A DNA stretch of 64,000 nucleotides from Planctomycetota bacterium (GTDB lineage: Bacteria; Planctomycetota; UBA1135; GCA-002748355): NCBI GenBank assembly GCA_027021385.1, contig JALUUL010000037.1, positions 62,001 through 126,000 on the forward strand, given 5' to 3'. Position numbers and translations under genes: made by a program. The notes below the pieces were generated by a model that saw nothing but the letters and a program-made list of their open reading frames with translations, did no database searches and had not been told where the DNA came from. Below are positions 27,768 to 36,409 of the stretch, piece after piece. Numbering within the stretch: position 1 is the first letter of the stretch; every line of letters starts with the position of its first letter.

Positions 27768-29918
27768 ATGCGCGGATTCCGGAGGGAAGGGGTCTTCCTG
27801 GTTCTCGGGATCCTTCTCGGGTGCAGGGGGACCCCTCCCGCCCCGGAGGGAAGGATCGAATGCCTGCGGGACCGCTACGGGGTCCCGCATGTCTTCGCCG
27901 CAACCGACCGCGGGGCGATGTTCGGCCTCGGGTGGGTCACCGCGCGGGACCGGGGCTTCCAGATGTATTACAAACTCAGGATCGCCCAGGGGAGGTTGGC
28001 CGAACTCGTCGGGATCCGGAGGCATGGACGCCGGCGGATGACGACCCTCGACAACGACCGCAGAATGAGGATCTTCGGTTTCGCCCGTAAGGCCGAGGAA
28101 GCCGCCCGGCTCCTGGATCCGGAGACCCGCACGCTCCTCCAGGCCTACGCGGACGGGGTGAACGCCTGGTTCCGCAGGCCCGGGAGCCGGAAGGGCCTCT
28201 TCGAGACCTACGGGCTCGATCCCGAACCCTGGACCCCCGCCTCCTGCATCCTCAGCTGGTGGTACCTCGGCCAGTTCTTCGCGACCGACGGCACGAGGGA
28301 TTTCCTCGCCTGGAGGAATCGGGGCAGGACCCGCCTCGCGGGCCGCAAGCCCGAGGCTCCGGCCCCCGACGACTCCGCCGCGGTCGTCCGGAGGGAGGAT
28401 GTGAGCGAGGAGTGGATCCGCGAGGTCGGCGACTTCCTCAGGAGCAAGGGCTACGGGTCCCCCCCTTCCGAAGAGGGAGGAGAGCCCGGTCCGAAGTTCA
28501 GCCACGCATGGGTCGTGGGCGCGAGGCGGTCGGCGACCGGCTCCACCCTTCTCGTCAGCGATCCGCAGACGAAGGTCACGAACCCCTCCCTCTTCTTCGA
28601 ATACCACGTCAAGGGTCGGACCTTCGACGCCCGGGGAATCGGAGTCCCCGGATGCCCGATGATCCTGATCGGTTTCACGGACAGGGTCGCCTGGGGCGTC
28701 ACCGCGCTCGGCGCGGACCAGGCGGACCTCTTCCGGTTGAAGACCGACCCGCGGCATCCGGACCGGTACTTCTTCGACGGAAAATGGAGGCCCTTCGTTC
28801 GGAGAACGGAGCGGATTCGAATCAAGGGCCGGAAGCCGGTGGAACTCGAGGTCCTCGAGACCCGCTTCGGTCCGGTCGTGAACTCCCTGGCCTTCGCCGG
28901 GCCCGGCGCTCCCCTCCTCGCCCTGAAACGCGTCCCCTTGAGCGACCTGAGAAACCCGACCTTGCGCGCGGGTTTCGGGATGATGCGGGCGAGGGATGCC
29001 GCGGCCTTCCTCGACGCCGCCCGTGGGTGGCGTTTTCCGAGCGCGAACCTGCTCTTCGGGGACCGGGCGGGGAGGATCGGCTACACCCTCGTCGCCGCGA
29101 TCCCGGTGCGCTCCCCCCTCTCTCCCGCCGGCGGCCGCTACCCCCAGGACGGAAGCGCCTCCCGCTTCGACTGGAGGGGCTTCCTCCCCCCCGAACTCCT
29201 CCCCCATGTCCTGGACCCGAAGCGCGGCGCCCTCTATTCGGCCAACCACCTCCCGGTCGGCTCCTTCTACCCCGCGGACCTCGGGATCGCGACCGGGTCG
29301 AAGGGCCATTCCCTCAGGTCCTGGAGACTCGCCGAACGGCTCGAGGGCGGCGGCAGACTCGGGCCGGCGGAGGTCTTCGGGATCCACTTCGACTGCGTGA
29401 ACCCCGCGCGAAGGGAGCTCGTCCGCCTAGCCCTCCACTGCAGGGATCTCGGCCTCCCCCTCTCCCCCGAGACCGGGATGGCCCTCCTCCTGCTCGAAGA
29501 CTGGTTCGCGAACGGCGCCTCCTCGGATCTACGGATCGAAGGCGCGGCGCTCGCGACGAGGATCCCGCTCAGGTTCCGCGCGGGGAACACCCCCCTCGCC
29601 CTCCGCCACGGCGGCGGCCTTTCGGGCCTCACCCGGTGGCTCCGGGGAGTGCGGCGGCGGATCGCGAAGGATCCCCGGGCCCCGGTCCGCGAGGAGGAAC
29701 GGCGCTACGTCGACGAGGGGCTGGCCGAGGCATGGAACTCGGCCCTCGAAGCCTACGGGGAGGATTTCCGGCGGTGGAGAGACCTCGCCCTCGAGGCCGT
29801 GAAGCGCCGGCCCCTCCCCTATTTCCAGAGCCTGGAAGGCTTTCCCGGTCTCGGCCCCGCCCGCGACCTGCGGACCCCGGGACTCTTCTGCGTCGACGGA
29901 TCAACGATCCAATCCTAG
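27768..29918 (+). CDS. Penicillin-acylase-family lipoprotein, C-terminus cut by early stop
   Basis: A 716-residue N-terminal-nucleophile hydrolase of the penicillin/acyl-homoserine-lactone acylase family. The signal ends ILLGC (lipobox, C19), with GAGGAGGAAG before the ATG at 27768. Around the self-cleavage site, S245 begins the beta chain in FSHAWVVGAR; most relatives have SNxW, so the histidine at 246 is unusual. Other family motifs are present (IGFTDRVAWGVT, RFGPVV). A TAG at 29916-29918 ends the frame, yet family-like sequence continues in frame beyond it, so about 75 residues are lost. Substrate unknown (amide or lactone acyl groups). Confidence 0.78.
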   Translation: MRGFRREGVFLVLGILLGCRGTPPAPEGRIECLRDRYGVPHVFAATDRGAMFGLGWVTARDRGFQMYYKLRIAQGRLAELVGIRRHGRRRMTTLDNDRRMRIFGFARKAEEAARLLDPETRTLLQAYADGVNAWFRRPGSRKGLFETYGLDPEPWTPASCILSWWYLGQFFATDGTRDFLAWRNRGRTRLAGRKPEAPAPDDSAAVVRREDVSEEWIREVGDFLRSKGYGSPPSEEGGEPGPKFSHAWVVGARRSATGSTLLVSDPQTKVTNPSLFFEYHVKGRTFDARGIGVPGCPMILIGFTDRVAWGVTALGADQADLFRLKTDPRHPDRYFFDGKWRPFVRRTERIRIKGRKPVELEVLETRFGPVVNSLAFAGPGAPLLALKRVPLSDLRNPTLRAGFGMMRARDAAAFLDAARGWRFPSANLLFGDRAGRIGYTLVAAIPVRSPLSPAGGRYPQDGSASRFDWRGFLPPELLPHVLDPKRGALYSANHLPVGSFYPADLGIATGSKGHSLRSWRLAERLEGGGRLGPAEVFGIHFDCVNPARRELVRLALHCRDLGLPLSPETGMALLLLEDWFANGASSDLRIEGAALATRIPLRFRAGNTPLALRHGGGLSGLTRWLRGVRRRIAKDPRAPVREEERRYVDEGLAEAWNSALEAYGEDFRRWRDLALEAVKRRPLPYFQSLEGFPGLGPARDLRTPGLFCVDGSTIQS

Positions 29919-30166
29919 GCGGCGCAGTCCTATTCCCGGTTCGTCGACTTGAGCGACGCCGACCGCTCGATGTCGATCCTACCTCAGGATCCTCGGAGAG
30001 ACCCGACGATCCCTGGCGCCTGCGCGCGATGGATTCGTGGGCGAAGGCCCGCCGGCACTCCGTCCCGCTTTCCCGCGGGGCGGTCGGGAAGATCGCGGTC
30101 GATCGGATCCTGTTCGTGATGGACCCGCCCTCCGGAGGGGCCTCGTCTCAGCGCAGCGTCAGATAG
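29919..30166 (+). pseudogene. Detached 3' end of the penicillin-acylase-family gene
   Basis: After the TAG the same frame goes on with SYSRFVDLSDADRSMSILPQ, the strand typical of this family before its last domain. Near 29985-29997 the meaning moves to another frame, which continues GSSERPDDPW and VPLSRGAVGKIAVDRILFV, again the usual C-terminus. One base seems lost there. Two lesions in 100 bases point to decay, or to sequencing error. The end overlaps the 3' end of the multicopper oxidase gene on the other strand. Confidence 0.65.
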
Positions 30167-31905
30167 GACCGCGTCGACAGGCGGAGTCCGGGTTTCAGGG
30201 AAGCCTGTGTAGCGAGCGCCTGGATCCCGAGCCTCCCTCCCTTCAAGCTAGGATCCCCCGGAATCGGGAGATCGATGGTCGCGACGTTGCGCGCGGTCGT
30301 CCCCGTCCTGCCCAGATAGAGGAGGGGGGGACGGATCCCGAGGACCCCGAGCGAGCCGAGGCTCAAGCCCTGCGCGAGCGGCAGGCCGACGAACCAGAAG
30401 ACCTGCTCGCCGGGCTTCCACTGGGCGACGAGGCGCACGCGGCTCCCGACCGCGAACTTCCCGCCCAGACCCTCGGTCCAGGTCACCGGATAGGCCGAGG
30501 CGGGGGAGAAATCCTTCCCGTCCGCGAGCCCGTCCCCGTCGCCGTCGCGGCCGACGTATTCGACGAGCCGCATCATGCCGGCCCCCATGTGGTAGATCTG
30601 GTGGCAGTGATATGCCCAGTTCCCGGGATTGTCGGCGAGGAAATCCACGTCGAGCCGGCCGGGGAAGATCATGGACCCCGGGGGAACGAGTACCGTGTCC
30701 TTGACCAACGGAGCGGTGGTCCCTCCCGCGGACCCGTGCACCCGCATGAAATGCCCGTGCAGGTGCATCGGGTGGTACATCATCGTCCGATTGAACGCGC
30801 GGAAACGCACCTTGTCCATGTAGGAGACCGGGATCGGAGAGGCATTAGGAAAGGCCTGCCCGTTGATCATCCAGACGTAGCGGAACATCCCCCCCATCGT
30901 GAAGCTCAGGTCGTAGGTTCTCGTCGGCCGGGCGAAGAGCCCTCCGCCGGTCCCCTTGTTCTTCAACTGGGCGTAGGTCAGGAGCGGAGCCGTGCGCAGG
31001 GCGACCGGAACGTAATTCGGGGGAGGAACATTCCCCGTGGCCGAGGCGTAGGCGAGGACGGCCCGCACGAGGGTCCGGCTGCGGTCCAGGAGGTTCGCGA
31101 AGGCGATGCTCCACTTCCCGGGGTTGTTCGCCGTGACGTAGACGTCATAGCGCTCTCCGGGGCCGATCGGAATCGCCTTCGTCGTGACCGGGAAGAGGGG
31201 TTGTCCGTCGGCGTGCGTCACCCGCATCGTGTGGCCGTCCACCGTGAACGCGTATGCGGTCGCCCCCGAGACGTTCAGGATTCGGAGCCTTACCGTCTCC
31301 CCCTTCTTGACGAGCATCGGAGTCTGTCCGGCGCTGGTCTTCCCGTTGATCAGATAGTCGGTATAGACCGGATCCCGGCCCGCGACCGGCGCTCCCGGCA
31401 GCCAATCGTCGACGAGGAGGAGATACTCGCGGTCATAGGGCGGATCGGCCTTCGAATTCTTCGGGTCGACGATCAAGGCTCCGACGAGACCCCGGTCGAT
31501 CTGCAGATCGATATGTGGATGGTACCAATAAGTCCCCGGTCGCTTCGCGAGGAACTCGTAGTCGTATTCCTGCCCGACCCCGATCAAACCCTGGCTCACC
31601 CCCGGAACCCCATCCGCTTTCAGATCGACGGGAAGTCCGTGCCAGTGCACGGTCGTGGGTTCCGCGAGGTCGTTGAAGACCTTGACCCGGACCCGGTCCC
31701 CTTCCCGGACCCGGATCAACGGACCCGGAAGCTTCTTGTTGTAGAGCCAGCCGTTCGTCACCGTCCTCCCGGGGGCGATGACTGCCTTTCCAGGAGCGGG
31801 ACGAAGGGTGAAGCTGCGCGTCGTTTGCGCGGGGAGAGAGAGCCGCGTGACGCAACAGGCGAGAAGGAGAGCGGCCGGGCAGGAAAGGATCGTGGAGTTC
31901 TTCAT
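30148..31905 (-). CDS. Secreted multicopper oxidase with planctomycete C-terminal module
   Basis: A 585-residue laccase-type oxidase. All four copper motifs are visible: HWHG (87-90), HPH (129-131), HPMHLHGH (378-385) and HCHQIYHMGAGM (433-444, with a methionine as probable axial ligand of the type-1 copper). Residues about 453-465 hold DGDGDGLADGKD, a calcium-binding loop, followed by a 110-residue beta module seen in other secreted proteins of this window. It would oxidise phenols, metal ions or similar substrates with oxygen. Start at 31905 begins a signal peptide (cleavage near LPAQ). Confidence 0.88.
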   Translation of the reverse strand: MKNSTILSCPAALLLACCVTRLSLPAQTTRSFTLRPAPGKAVIAPGRTVTNGWLYNKKLPGPLIRVREGDRVRVKVFNDLAEPTTVHWHGLPVDLKADGVPGVSQGLIGVGQEYDYEFLAKRPGTYWYHPHIDLQIDRGLVGALIVDPKNSKADPPYDREYLLLVDDWLPGAPVAGRDPVYTDYLINGKTSAGQTPMLVKKGETVRLRILNVSGATAYAFTVDGHTMRVTHADGQPLFPVTTKAIPIGPGERYDVYVTANNPGKWSIAFANLLDRSRTLVRAVLAYASATGNVPPPNYVPVALRTAPLLTYAQLKNKGTGGGLFARPTRTYDLSFTMGGMFRYVWMINGQAFPNASPIPVSYMDKVRFRAFNRTMMYHPMHLHGHFMRVHGSAGGTTAPLVKDTVLVPPGSMIFPGRLDVDFLADNPGNWAYHCHQIYHMGAGMMRLVEYVGRDGDGDGLADGKDFSPASAYPVTWTEGLGGKFAVGSRVRLVAQWKPGEQVFWFVGLPLAQGLSLGSLGVLGIRPPLLYLGRTGTTARNVATIDLPIPGDPSLKGGRLGIQALATQASLKPGLRLSTRSYLTLR

Positions 31906-32025
31906 CGGAAGGGCCGGAAAGAAACGAAAAAACTCGCGAAGGGCTCGAGGGGGTGAGTGGGAATGCTGCGGAAACCCCGCCGGGTTCCTGCGAATGCAAA
32001 AAAATGAGGAGGCCCAGGATAGCCC

Positions 32026-32052
32026 GGCCCCCCGAAAACACGAAGGGGGGCC
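32026..32052 (-). terminator. Possible terminator hairpin after the Hsp20 gene
   Basis: A GC-rich stem of 8 bp (GGCCCCCC/GGGGGGCC on the minus strand) with an 11-base loop lies 35 bases beyond the Hsp20 stop. A T run occurs only about 20 bases later, so it is not a textbook terminator. Confidence 0.35.
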
Positions 32053-32086
32053 CGGAATCCCGGGGGAAACCTCGGCCCGGGGGAGA

Positions 32087-32626
32087 TCAGGAGGTCCGGA
32101 TCCGGATCTTTTCGGCCCGGGCTTCGGGTCTCGCCTTCGGGAGGCGGACCCTGAGCACCCCCTTCTTGAATCGGGCTTCCGCCCTGGAGGCGTCGACCTC
32201 GGCCGGCAGCGGAACCCTCCTCTCGAAGGCGCCGAAAGAACGTTCCGTGCGGTAGAAACCCTCCTCCTCGGTCACCTCCTCGAAGCGCTTCTCTCCGCGG
32301 ATCCGCAGGGTGTTGTCCTCGATGTCGAGTTCCACGTCCTCCGCGTCCATCCCCGGGAGTTCGACCGTGACCTCGAAGAACTTGCGCCGATCCGCGAGGT
32401 CGAGCTTCGGCAGGAAGAAGGAGGAACTGAAATCCCCAAACCATGGGTCCCAACCCTCCTCCGAGTGTAAGGGGGCGGAGAGCAGGGAACCGAATCCGAA
32501 GCGGTCCAGCATCCGCTGGAACTCGCGTTCCATCCTAGCGAGGGGGTGGACCGGTTCGAGTTCTCCGCCCGCCTTCCCGGCCCGTTCCCTCTTGAACGGC
32601 AGCAGCTTCTTGACTTGCTCCAGCAT
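32087..32626 (-). CDS. Small heat-shock protein, Hsp20/alpha-crystallin family
   Basis: A 179-residue ATP-independent chaperone that holds unfolding proteins in large oligomers. The alpha-crystallin domain spans about residues 78-170: VTVELPGMDAEDVELDIEDN, the strand LRIRGEKR, and the end motif GVLRVRLPK. A basic, leucine-rich N-terminal arm precedes it and the short tail ends EKIRIRTS (an IxI-like anchor). AAAGGAGG sits 6 bases before the ATG at 32626. I found no CIRCE element upstream; the 252-base gap to 32878 is AT-richer than its flanks but shows no gene. Confidence 0.92.
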   Translation of the reverse strand: MLEQVKKLLPFKRERAGKAGGELEPVHPLARMEREFQRMLDRFGFGSLLSAPLHSEEGWDPWFGDFSSSFFLPKLDLADRRKFFEVTVELPGMDAEDVELDIEDNTLRIRGEKRFEEVTEEEGFYRTERSFGAFERRVPLPAEVDASRAEARFKKGVLRVRLPKARPEARAEKIRIRTS

Positions 32627-32878
32627 CCTGGCCTCCTTTCTCCGTGATCCTCACGGCGTCGGAGGCGAGGCAAGGATCATGCCATTTCGACCAACCATGG
32701 AACGGCTTGAAAAAAAAGCAGTTGCAGAGATACAAGAAAGATTCCCTCAAGCCACAGTGCCATTTTGGCCTTGAATCGCGCCACCCTGACAGCCTGTCCA
32801 CTCCTTTCCGAAACCCGACCCGGCCATTGGGACCCTGCCCCCGATTCGAGCCTTCGCAGGAATCCCGCTCTGCGGGGA

Positions 32879-33703
32879 TCAGTCGGGCTCCGTGCGGTTC
32901 GGCCTTCTCGGGATCGGCAGGAACTCGACGCTCTGCTGGCGGCGTACCGGCTGGGGGAACATGTTCATCAGGCTCAGGATCTCGTCCGGGATGTCGGTTC
33001 GGACCGGCAGCCCGAGTTCCTTCGCGTGCTCGGCGGTGATCGGGTAATCGTGCGTCCACCGACCCTCGGAGAGCATCCGGGACAAGTCCTCCCGCCGCTC
33101 CTCGGGGAGCCGACCCTCGAGAAGCTCCGCGACGCTTTCCCTGAGCTGGTCGATCGCCTTCCGCCCCTGGTCGGCCAGCATCAGGGTCCGGTCGTCGATC
33201 TCGGCCATGGGTTTCTGCTCGAGAACCTTGAGCACCGAGGCGGCCGGCTGCTGCCCGAGCTGCGGATCGACCGGTCCAAGGACGGCGTGTTCGCTCATCA
33301 CGATCTCGTCCGCCGCGAGGGCGATCAAGGTCCCCCCGGACATCGCGTAATGCGGAACGAAGACCGTGACTTTCCCCGGGTGCCTCTTGATCGCCCTCGC
33401 GATCTGCAGGGAGGCGAGGACGAGTCCCCCCGGAGTGTGCAGCACGAGATCGAGGGGAACGCTCGGATCCGTCATCTGGCAGGCCCTGAGGATCTCCTCC
33501 GAATCGTTGACGTCGATATACCGGAAGACCGGGAAGCCCAGGAAACCCATCGTCTCCTGGCGGTGCACGAGAAGGATGACGCGGGAGCCCCGCATCTTCT
33601 CGATCCTCGCGATCAGGCGCTGCCGGGAGGCCTCGAGCATCTTCTGCCGGAGGACCGGCTGCAGGGTGATCAGCATGAAAAACAACCAGAAGAAATCGCC
33701 CAT
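32879..33703 (-). CDS. SDH-family (ClpP/SppA-like) membrane-anchored serine protease
   Basis: A 274-residue protease of the serine dehydrogenase proteinase family, with one N-terminal membrane helix (FFWLFFMLITL) and a ClpP-like fold. The nucleophile is probably S122 in HYAMSGGTLIALAADEI; HTPGG at 89-93 forms the oxyanion strand and GPVDPQLG follows. It is likely anchored in the membrane with the active domain cytoplasmic. A much longer in-frame extension upstream is antisense to other genes and was left out; the ATG at 33703 begins the membrane helix. It lies 8 bases after the rhomboid gene, in one transcript. Confidence 0.87.
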   Translation of the reverse strand: MGDFFWLFFMLITLQPVLRQKMLEASRQRLIARIEKMRGSRVILLVHRQETMGFLGFPVFRYIDVNDSEEILRACQMTDPSVPLDLVLHTPGGLVLASLQIARAIKRHPGKVTVFVPHYAMSGGTLIALAADEIVMSEHAVLGPVDPQLGQQPAASVLKVLEQKPMAEIDDRTLMLADQGRKAIDQLRESVAELLEGRLPEERREDLSRMLSEGRWTHDYPITAEHAKELGLPVRTDIPDEILSLMNMFPQPVRRQQSVEFLPIPRRPNRTEPD

Positions 33704-33711
33704 CGTCTCGC

Positions 33712-34473
33712 TCAGCCGAAGTTCCGGAAAGTGGGCCCGCGGGAGGGAGACCATCCCGCTTCGAAACCGAATTCGTCCCGTTCGAATCTCCGGGTATGCC
33801 GCCCGAGGAGGAACAAGGGCAGCAGCAGGATCCCCGCCGCGAAACCGCCGACATGCGCCCAGAATGCGATCCCCCCCGCCTGCTCGGGACCGACGAGCGC
33901 CATCGAACCGCTGACGAGCTGGAGCAGGAACCAGTATCCCAGATAGGCGACCGCGGGAATCTCGAAGAAGAACGGTAGGAAGAGGATCGGGACCATCAGG
34001 ATCAGCCGGCTGCGGGGGAAGAGAACGAAATAGGCCCCCATGACTCCGGCGATGGCCCCGGAAGCGCCGACGGCGGGGACCGTCGAATCGTGATTCACGA
34101 ACCCGTGGACGACACCGGCCGCGATCCCGCAACCGAGATAGAAGAGGAGGAAGCGCGTCGGACCTAGGCGGTCTTCGACGTTGTCGCCGAAGATCCAAAG
34201 AGTCCACATGTTGCCCAACACGTGCATCCATCCCCCGTGCAGGAACATGTTCGTCAGGAACGGCCAGTAGTCGTCCGCCGGGAAGCCGACCCAGACCGCC
34301 CAGTCCGGATGGGAGTAGCGGGCGGGAACGATGCCGAAGAGATGGAAGAGGGCCTCGAGCTGCGCAGGCTCCAGCGAGAGTTCCAGGAAGAACACGAAGG
34401 CGTTCACCCCGATCAAGGCGTAGGTCACGACTGGGGGAGAGCGGTGGGGAATGCTGTCCTGGATCGGGAACAT
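33712..34473 (-). CDS. Rhomboid family intramembrane serine protease
   Basis: A 253-residue membrane protease with six or seven helices. The rhomboid motifs are HGGWMHVLGNMW (79-90), the nucleophile S138 in VGASGAIAG, and H207 in FWAHVGGFAAG, together the Ser-His dyad. It cuts transmembrane helices of membrane proteins; its targets are unknown. It is followed at once by the SDH-type protease, so the two may serve membrane-protein quality control. Confidence 0.93.
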   Translation of the reverse strand: MFPIQDSIPHRSPPVVTYALIGVNAFVFFLELSLEPAQLEALFHLFGIVPARYSHPDWAVWVGFPADDYWPFLTNMFLHGGWMHVLGNMWTLWIFGDNVEDRLGPTRFLLFYLGCGIAAGVVHGFVNHDSTVPAVGASGAIAGVMGAYFVLFPRSRLILMVPILFLPFFFEIPAVAYLGYWFLLQLVSGSMALVGPEQAGGIAFWAHVGGFAAGILLLPLFLLGRHTRRFERDEFGFEAGWSPSRGPTFRNFG

Positions 34474-34687
34474 GCGCGTCTCGGGAACGGGTGAGGAGCC
34501 CGAACCCTCTCCGGGATACGCGGATCATGCCTCCGGAAACCTCCGGGCGCCAGGAACGGGATCTTCCCCGGAAGTCCGCGCATTCCCTTCTCCCCGCTCC
34601 CCCGGCAGGATGAAGGGGGCAAGGCCCCCTCTTTCCGAGCCAGGCTCCTCGACCTCCCCCGGAGGTCACGACCAGGGACCCCGCCTC

Positions 34688-36409
34688 ATGGAAGCCCCGA
34701 AATCCGATCCCCTCGACTTCCCGTTCCTCCGCCGTTCGATCCTCGGCTCCGACGCGGCCTTCGAGACGCCCTTCGGACGGCGGTTGATGGTCTACGCCGA
34801 CTACACGGCCTCGGGAAGGGGACTGACCTTCATCGAGGACTACCTGAAACGCCTGCAACGGACCTACGCGAACACGCACACCGAGGACGATGTCTCCGGG
34901 CGCAGCATGTCCAAGCTCCTGCATGAGGCGGAGCGGATCATCAAGAACGCGGTCCACGCTGGGCCCGGGGGGCGGATCCTCGCGGTCGGGGCGGGATCGA
35001 CGGCGGCCATAGACCGATTCCAGCGCATCCTTGGCGTCCAGTTCGCCCCGGCCACGAGAGCCCTCCTGCTCGGCATCCTCGAGTCGGGGCTGGATCCCTC
35101 GCGGATCGAGGAGGTCCGGCGCCTCCTCGCCGAACGCCGGCCGGTCGTCTTCGTCGGCCCCTTCGAGCATCACTCCAACGAGGTCACCTGGCGCGAGGGG
35201 CTCGCCGAGGTCGTCGAGGTCGGTCTCGCCCCGGACGGAGGGCTCGACCTCGCCGACCTCGAACGCCTCCTCCGGGAAGACCGCTACAAGAACCGCCTGC
35301 GCATCGGCTCCTTCTCGGCCGCCTCGAACGTCACGGGCATGCGCACCCCGGTCCACGAGGTCGCCCGCCTCCTGCACGCCCACGATGCCCTCGCCTGCTT
35401 CGATTACGCCGCCTCGGCCCCCTATGTCCGCATCGACATGAACCCCGAAGCGGGCCCCGAGGGCGGCGACCCCTCCCTCGACGCGATCTTCCTCTCGCCG
35501 CACAAGTTCCTCGGGGGCCCGGGCGCGGCCGGCATCCTCGTCTTCCAGGAGCGGATCTACCCCAGAGACCTGCCTCCGACCGTGGCCGGGGGCGGAACCG
35601 TCGCCTACGTCGGCCCCGACGACCACGACTTCCTCGACGACATCGAGGAGCGCGAGAAGGCGGGCACTCCCGGCGTCCTCCAAACCTTCAAGGCCGCCCT
35701 CGCGATCGAACTCAAGGAGAGGATCGGGGTCGAGCGCATCGAGGCGCGCGAGCGCGAACTCCTCGAGGCCGCCTTCGCCCAGTGGAGGAAGAACCCGAGG
35801 ATCGAGATCCTAGGCAACCCCGATCCCGCCCGCAGGATCGGGATCGTCTCCTTCAACCTTCGTTGTTCCGGAGGGCTCACCCTCCATCCCCGGTTCGTGA
35901 CCGTCCTCCTGAACGATCTCTTCGGGATCCAGTCCCGGGCGGGTTGTTCCTGCGCCGGGCCCTACGGCCACCGCCTCCTCGACATCCAGGGTGAACTGGC
36001 CGAACGCTACCGCCGCCAGGTCCTCGAGGGATACCAGGGAATCAAGCCCGGATGGTGCCGCGTCGGCTTCCATTACACGATGGACGAGGTCGAGGCCGCC
36101 TACATCCGGGACTGTGTCGACTTCGTCGCCGAACGGGGCGAGCGCTTCCTCCCTCTCTACGATTTCGATCTCGTCAGCGGCGCCTGGACGCACAAGGCGC
36201 AGAAGGACTTCGAGGAGGTCTTTTCGCTGGACGAAGCCCTGAAGACCCGAGGGATCCGGGAGGAGAGCCTCCCCGAGGGGGAACGGAAGACCCTCTACGC
36301 ATCCTTCCTCGAGGAGGCGCGGACCCTAGCGGAGAGCCTTCCCGAGCCGGAGGTCGGCCGCAGACTCGAGGGGGAATGCGGCGAGCTTCAGTTCTTCCCT
36401 CTCCCCTGA
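34688..36409 (+). CDS. Class V aminotransferase / cysteine-desulfurase-like enzyme
   Basis: A 573-residue PLP enzyme of fold type I. The PLP lysine is K273 in SPHKFLGG after H272, with D239 in CFDYAASAPY contacting the pyridine nitrogen. RAGCSCAGPYGH at 418-428 matches the catalytic-cysteine loop of SufS-type desulfurases, C422 aligning with the sulfur-accepting cysteine. The protein is about 160 residues longer than typical SufS, with an extra C-terminal helical part. No suf or isc genes are near, so sulfur transfer is likely but the acceptor is unknown. The ATG at 34688 was chosen because the fold starts there. Confidence 0.82.
   Translation: MEAPKSDPLDFPFLRRSILGSDAAFETPFGRRLMVYADYTASGRGLTFIEDYLKRLQRTYANTHTEDDVSGRSMSKLLHEAERIIKNAVHAGPGGRILAVGAGSTAAIDRFQRILGVQFAPATRALLLGILESGLDPSRIEEVRRLLAERRPVVFVGPFEHHSNEVTWREGLAEVVEVGLAPDGGLDLADLERLLREDRYKNRLRIGSFSAASNVTGMRTPVHEVARLLHAHDALACFDYAASAPYVRIDMNPEAGPEGGDPSLDAIFLSPHKFLGGPGAAGILVFQERIYPRDLPPTVAGGGTVAYVGPDDHDFLDDIEEREKAGTPGVLQTFKAALAIELKERIGVERIEARERELLEAAFAQWRKNPRIEILGNPDPARRIGIVSFNLRCSGGLTLHPRFVTVLLNDLFGIQSRAGCSCAGPYGHRLLDIQGELAERYRRQVLEGYQGIKPGWCRVGFHYTMDEVEAAYIRDCVDFVAERGERFLPLYDFDLVSGAWTHKAQKDFEEVFSLDEALKTRGIREESLPEGERKTLYASFLEEARTLAESLPEPEVGRRLEGECGELQFFPLP

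Noticed and set aside
29916-29918. Recoded stop (pyrrolysine) in the penicillin-acylase-family gene
   Set aside because: A second lesion (frame change) lies close by and no pyrrolysine genes or signal are seen; decay is simpler.
32627-32878. CIRCE or heat-shock promoter before the Hsp20 gene
   Set aside because: No TTAGCACTC-N9-GAGTGCTAA element or convincing sigma-32 boxes were found.
32879-35683. Extension of the SDH-type protease to a 934-residue protein
   Set aside because: The added part lies antisense to the rhomboid and aminotransferase genes and has no fold; the real start at 33703 begins the membrane helix.
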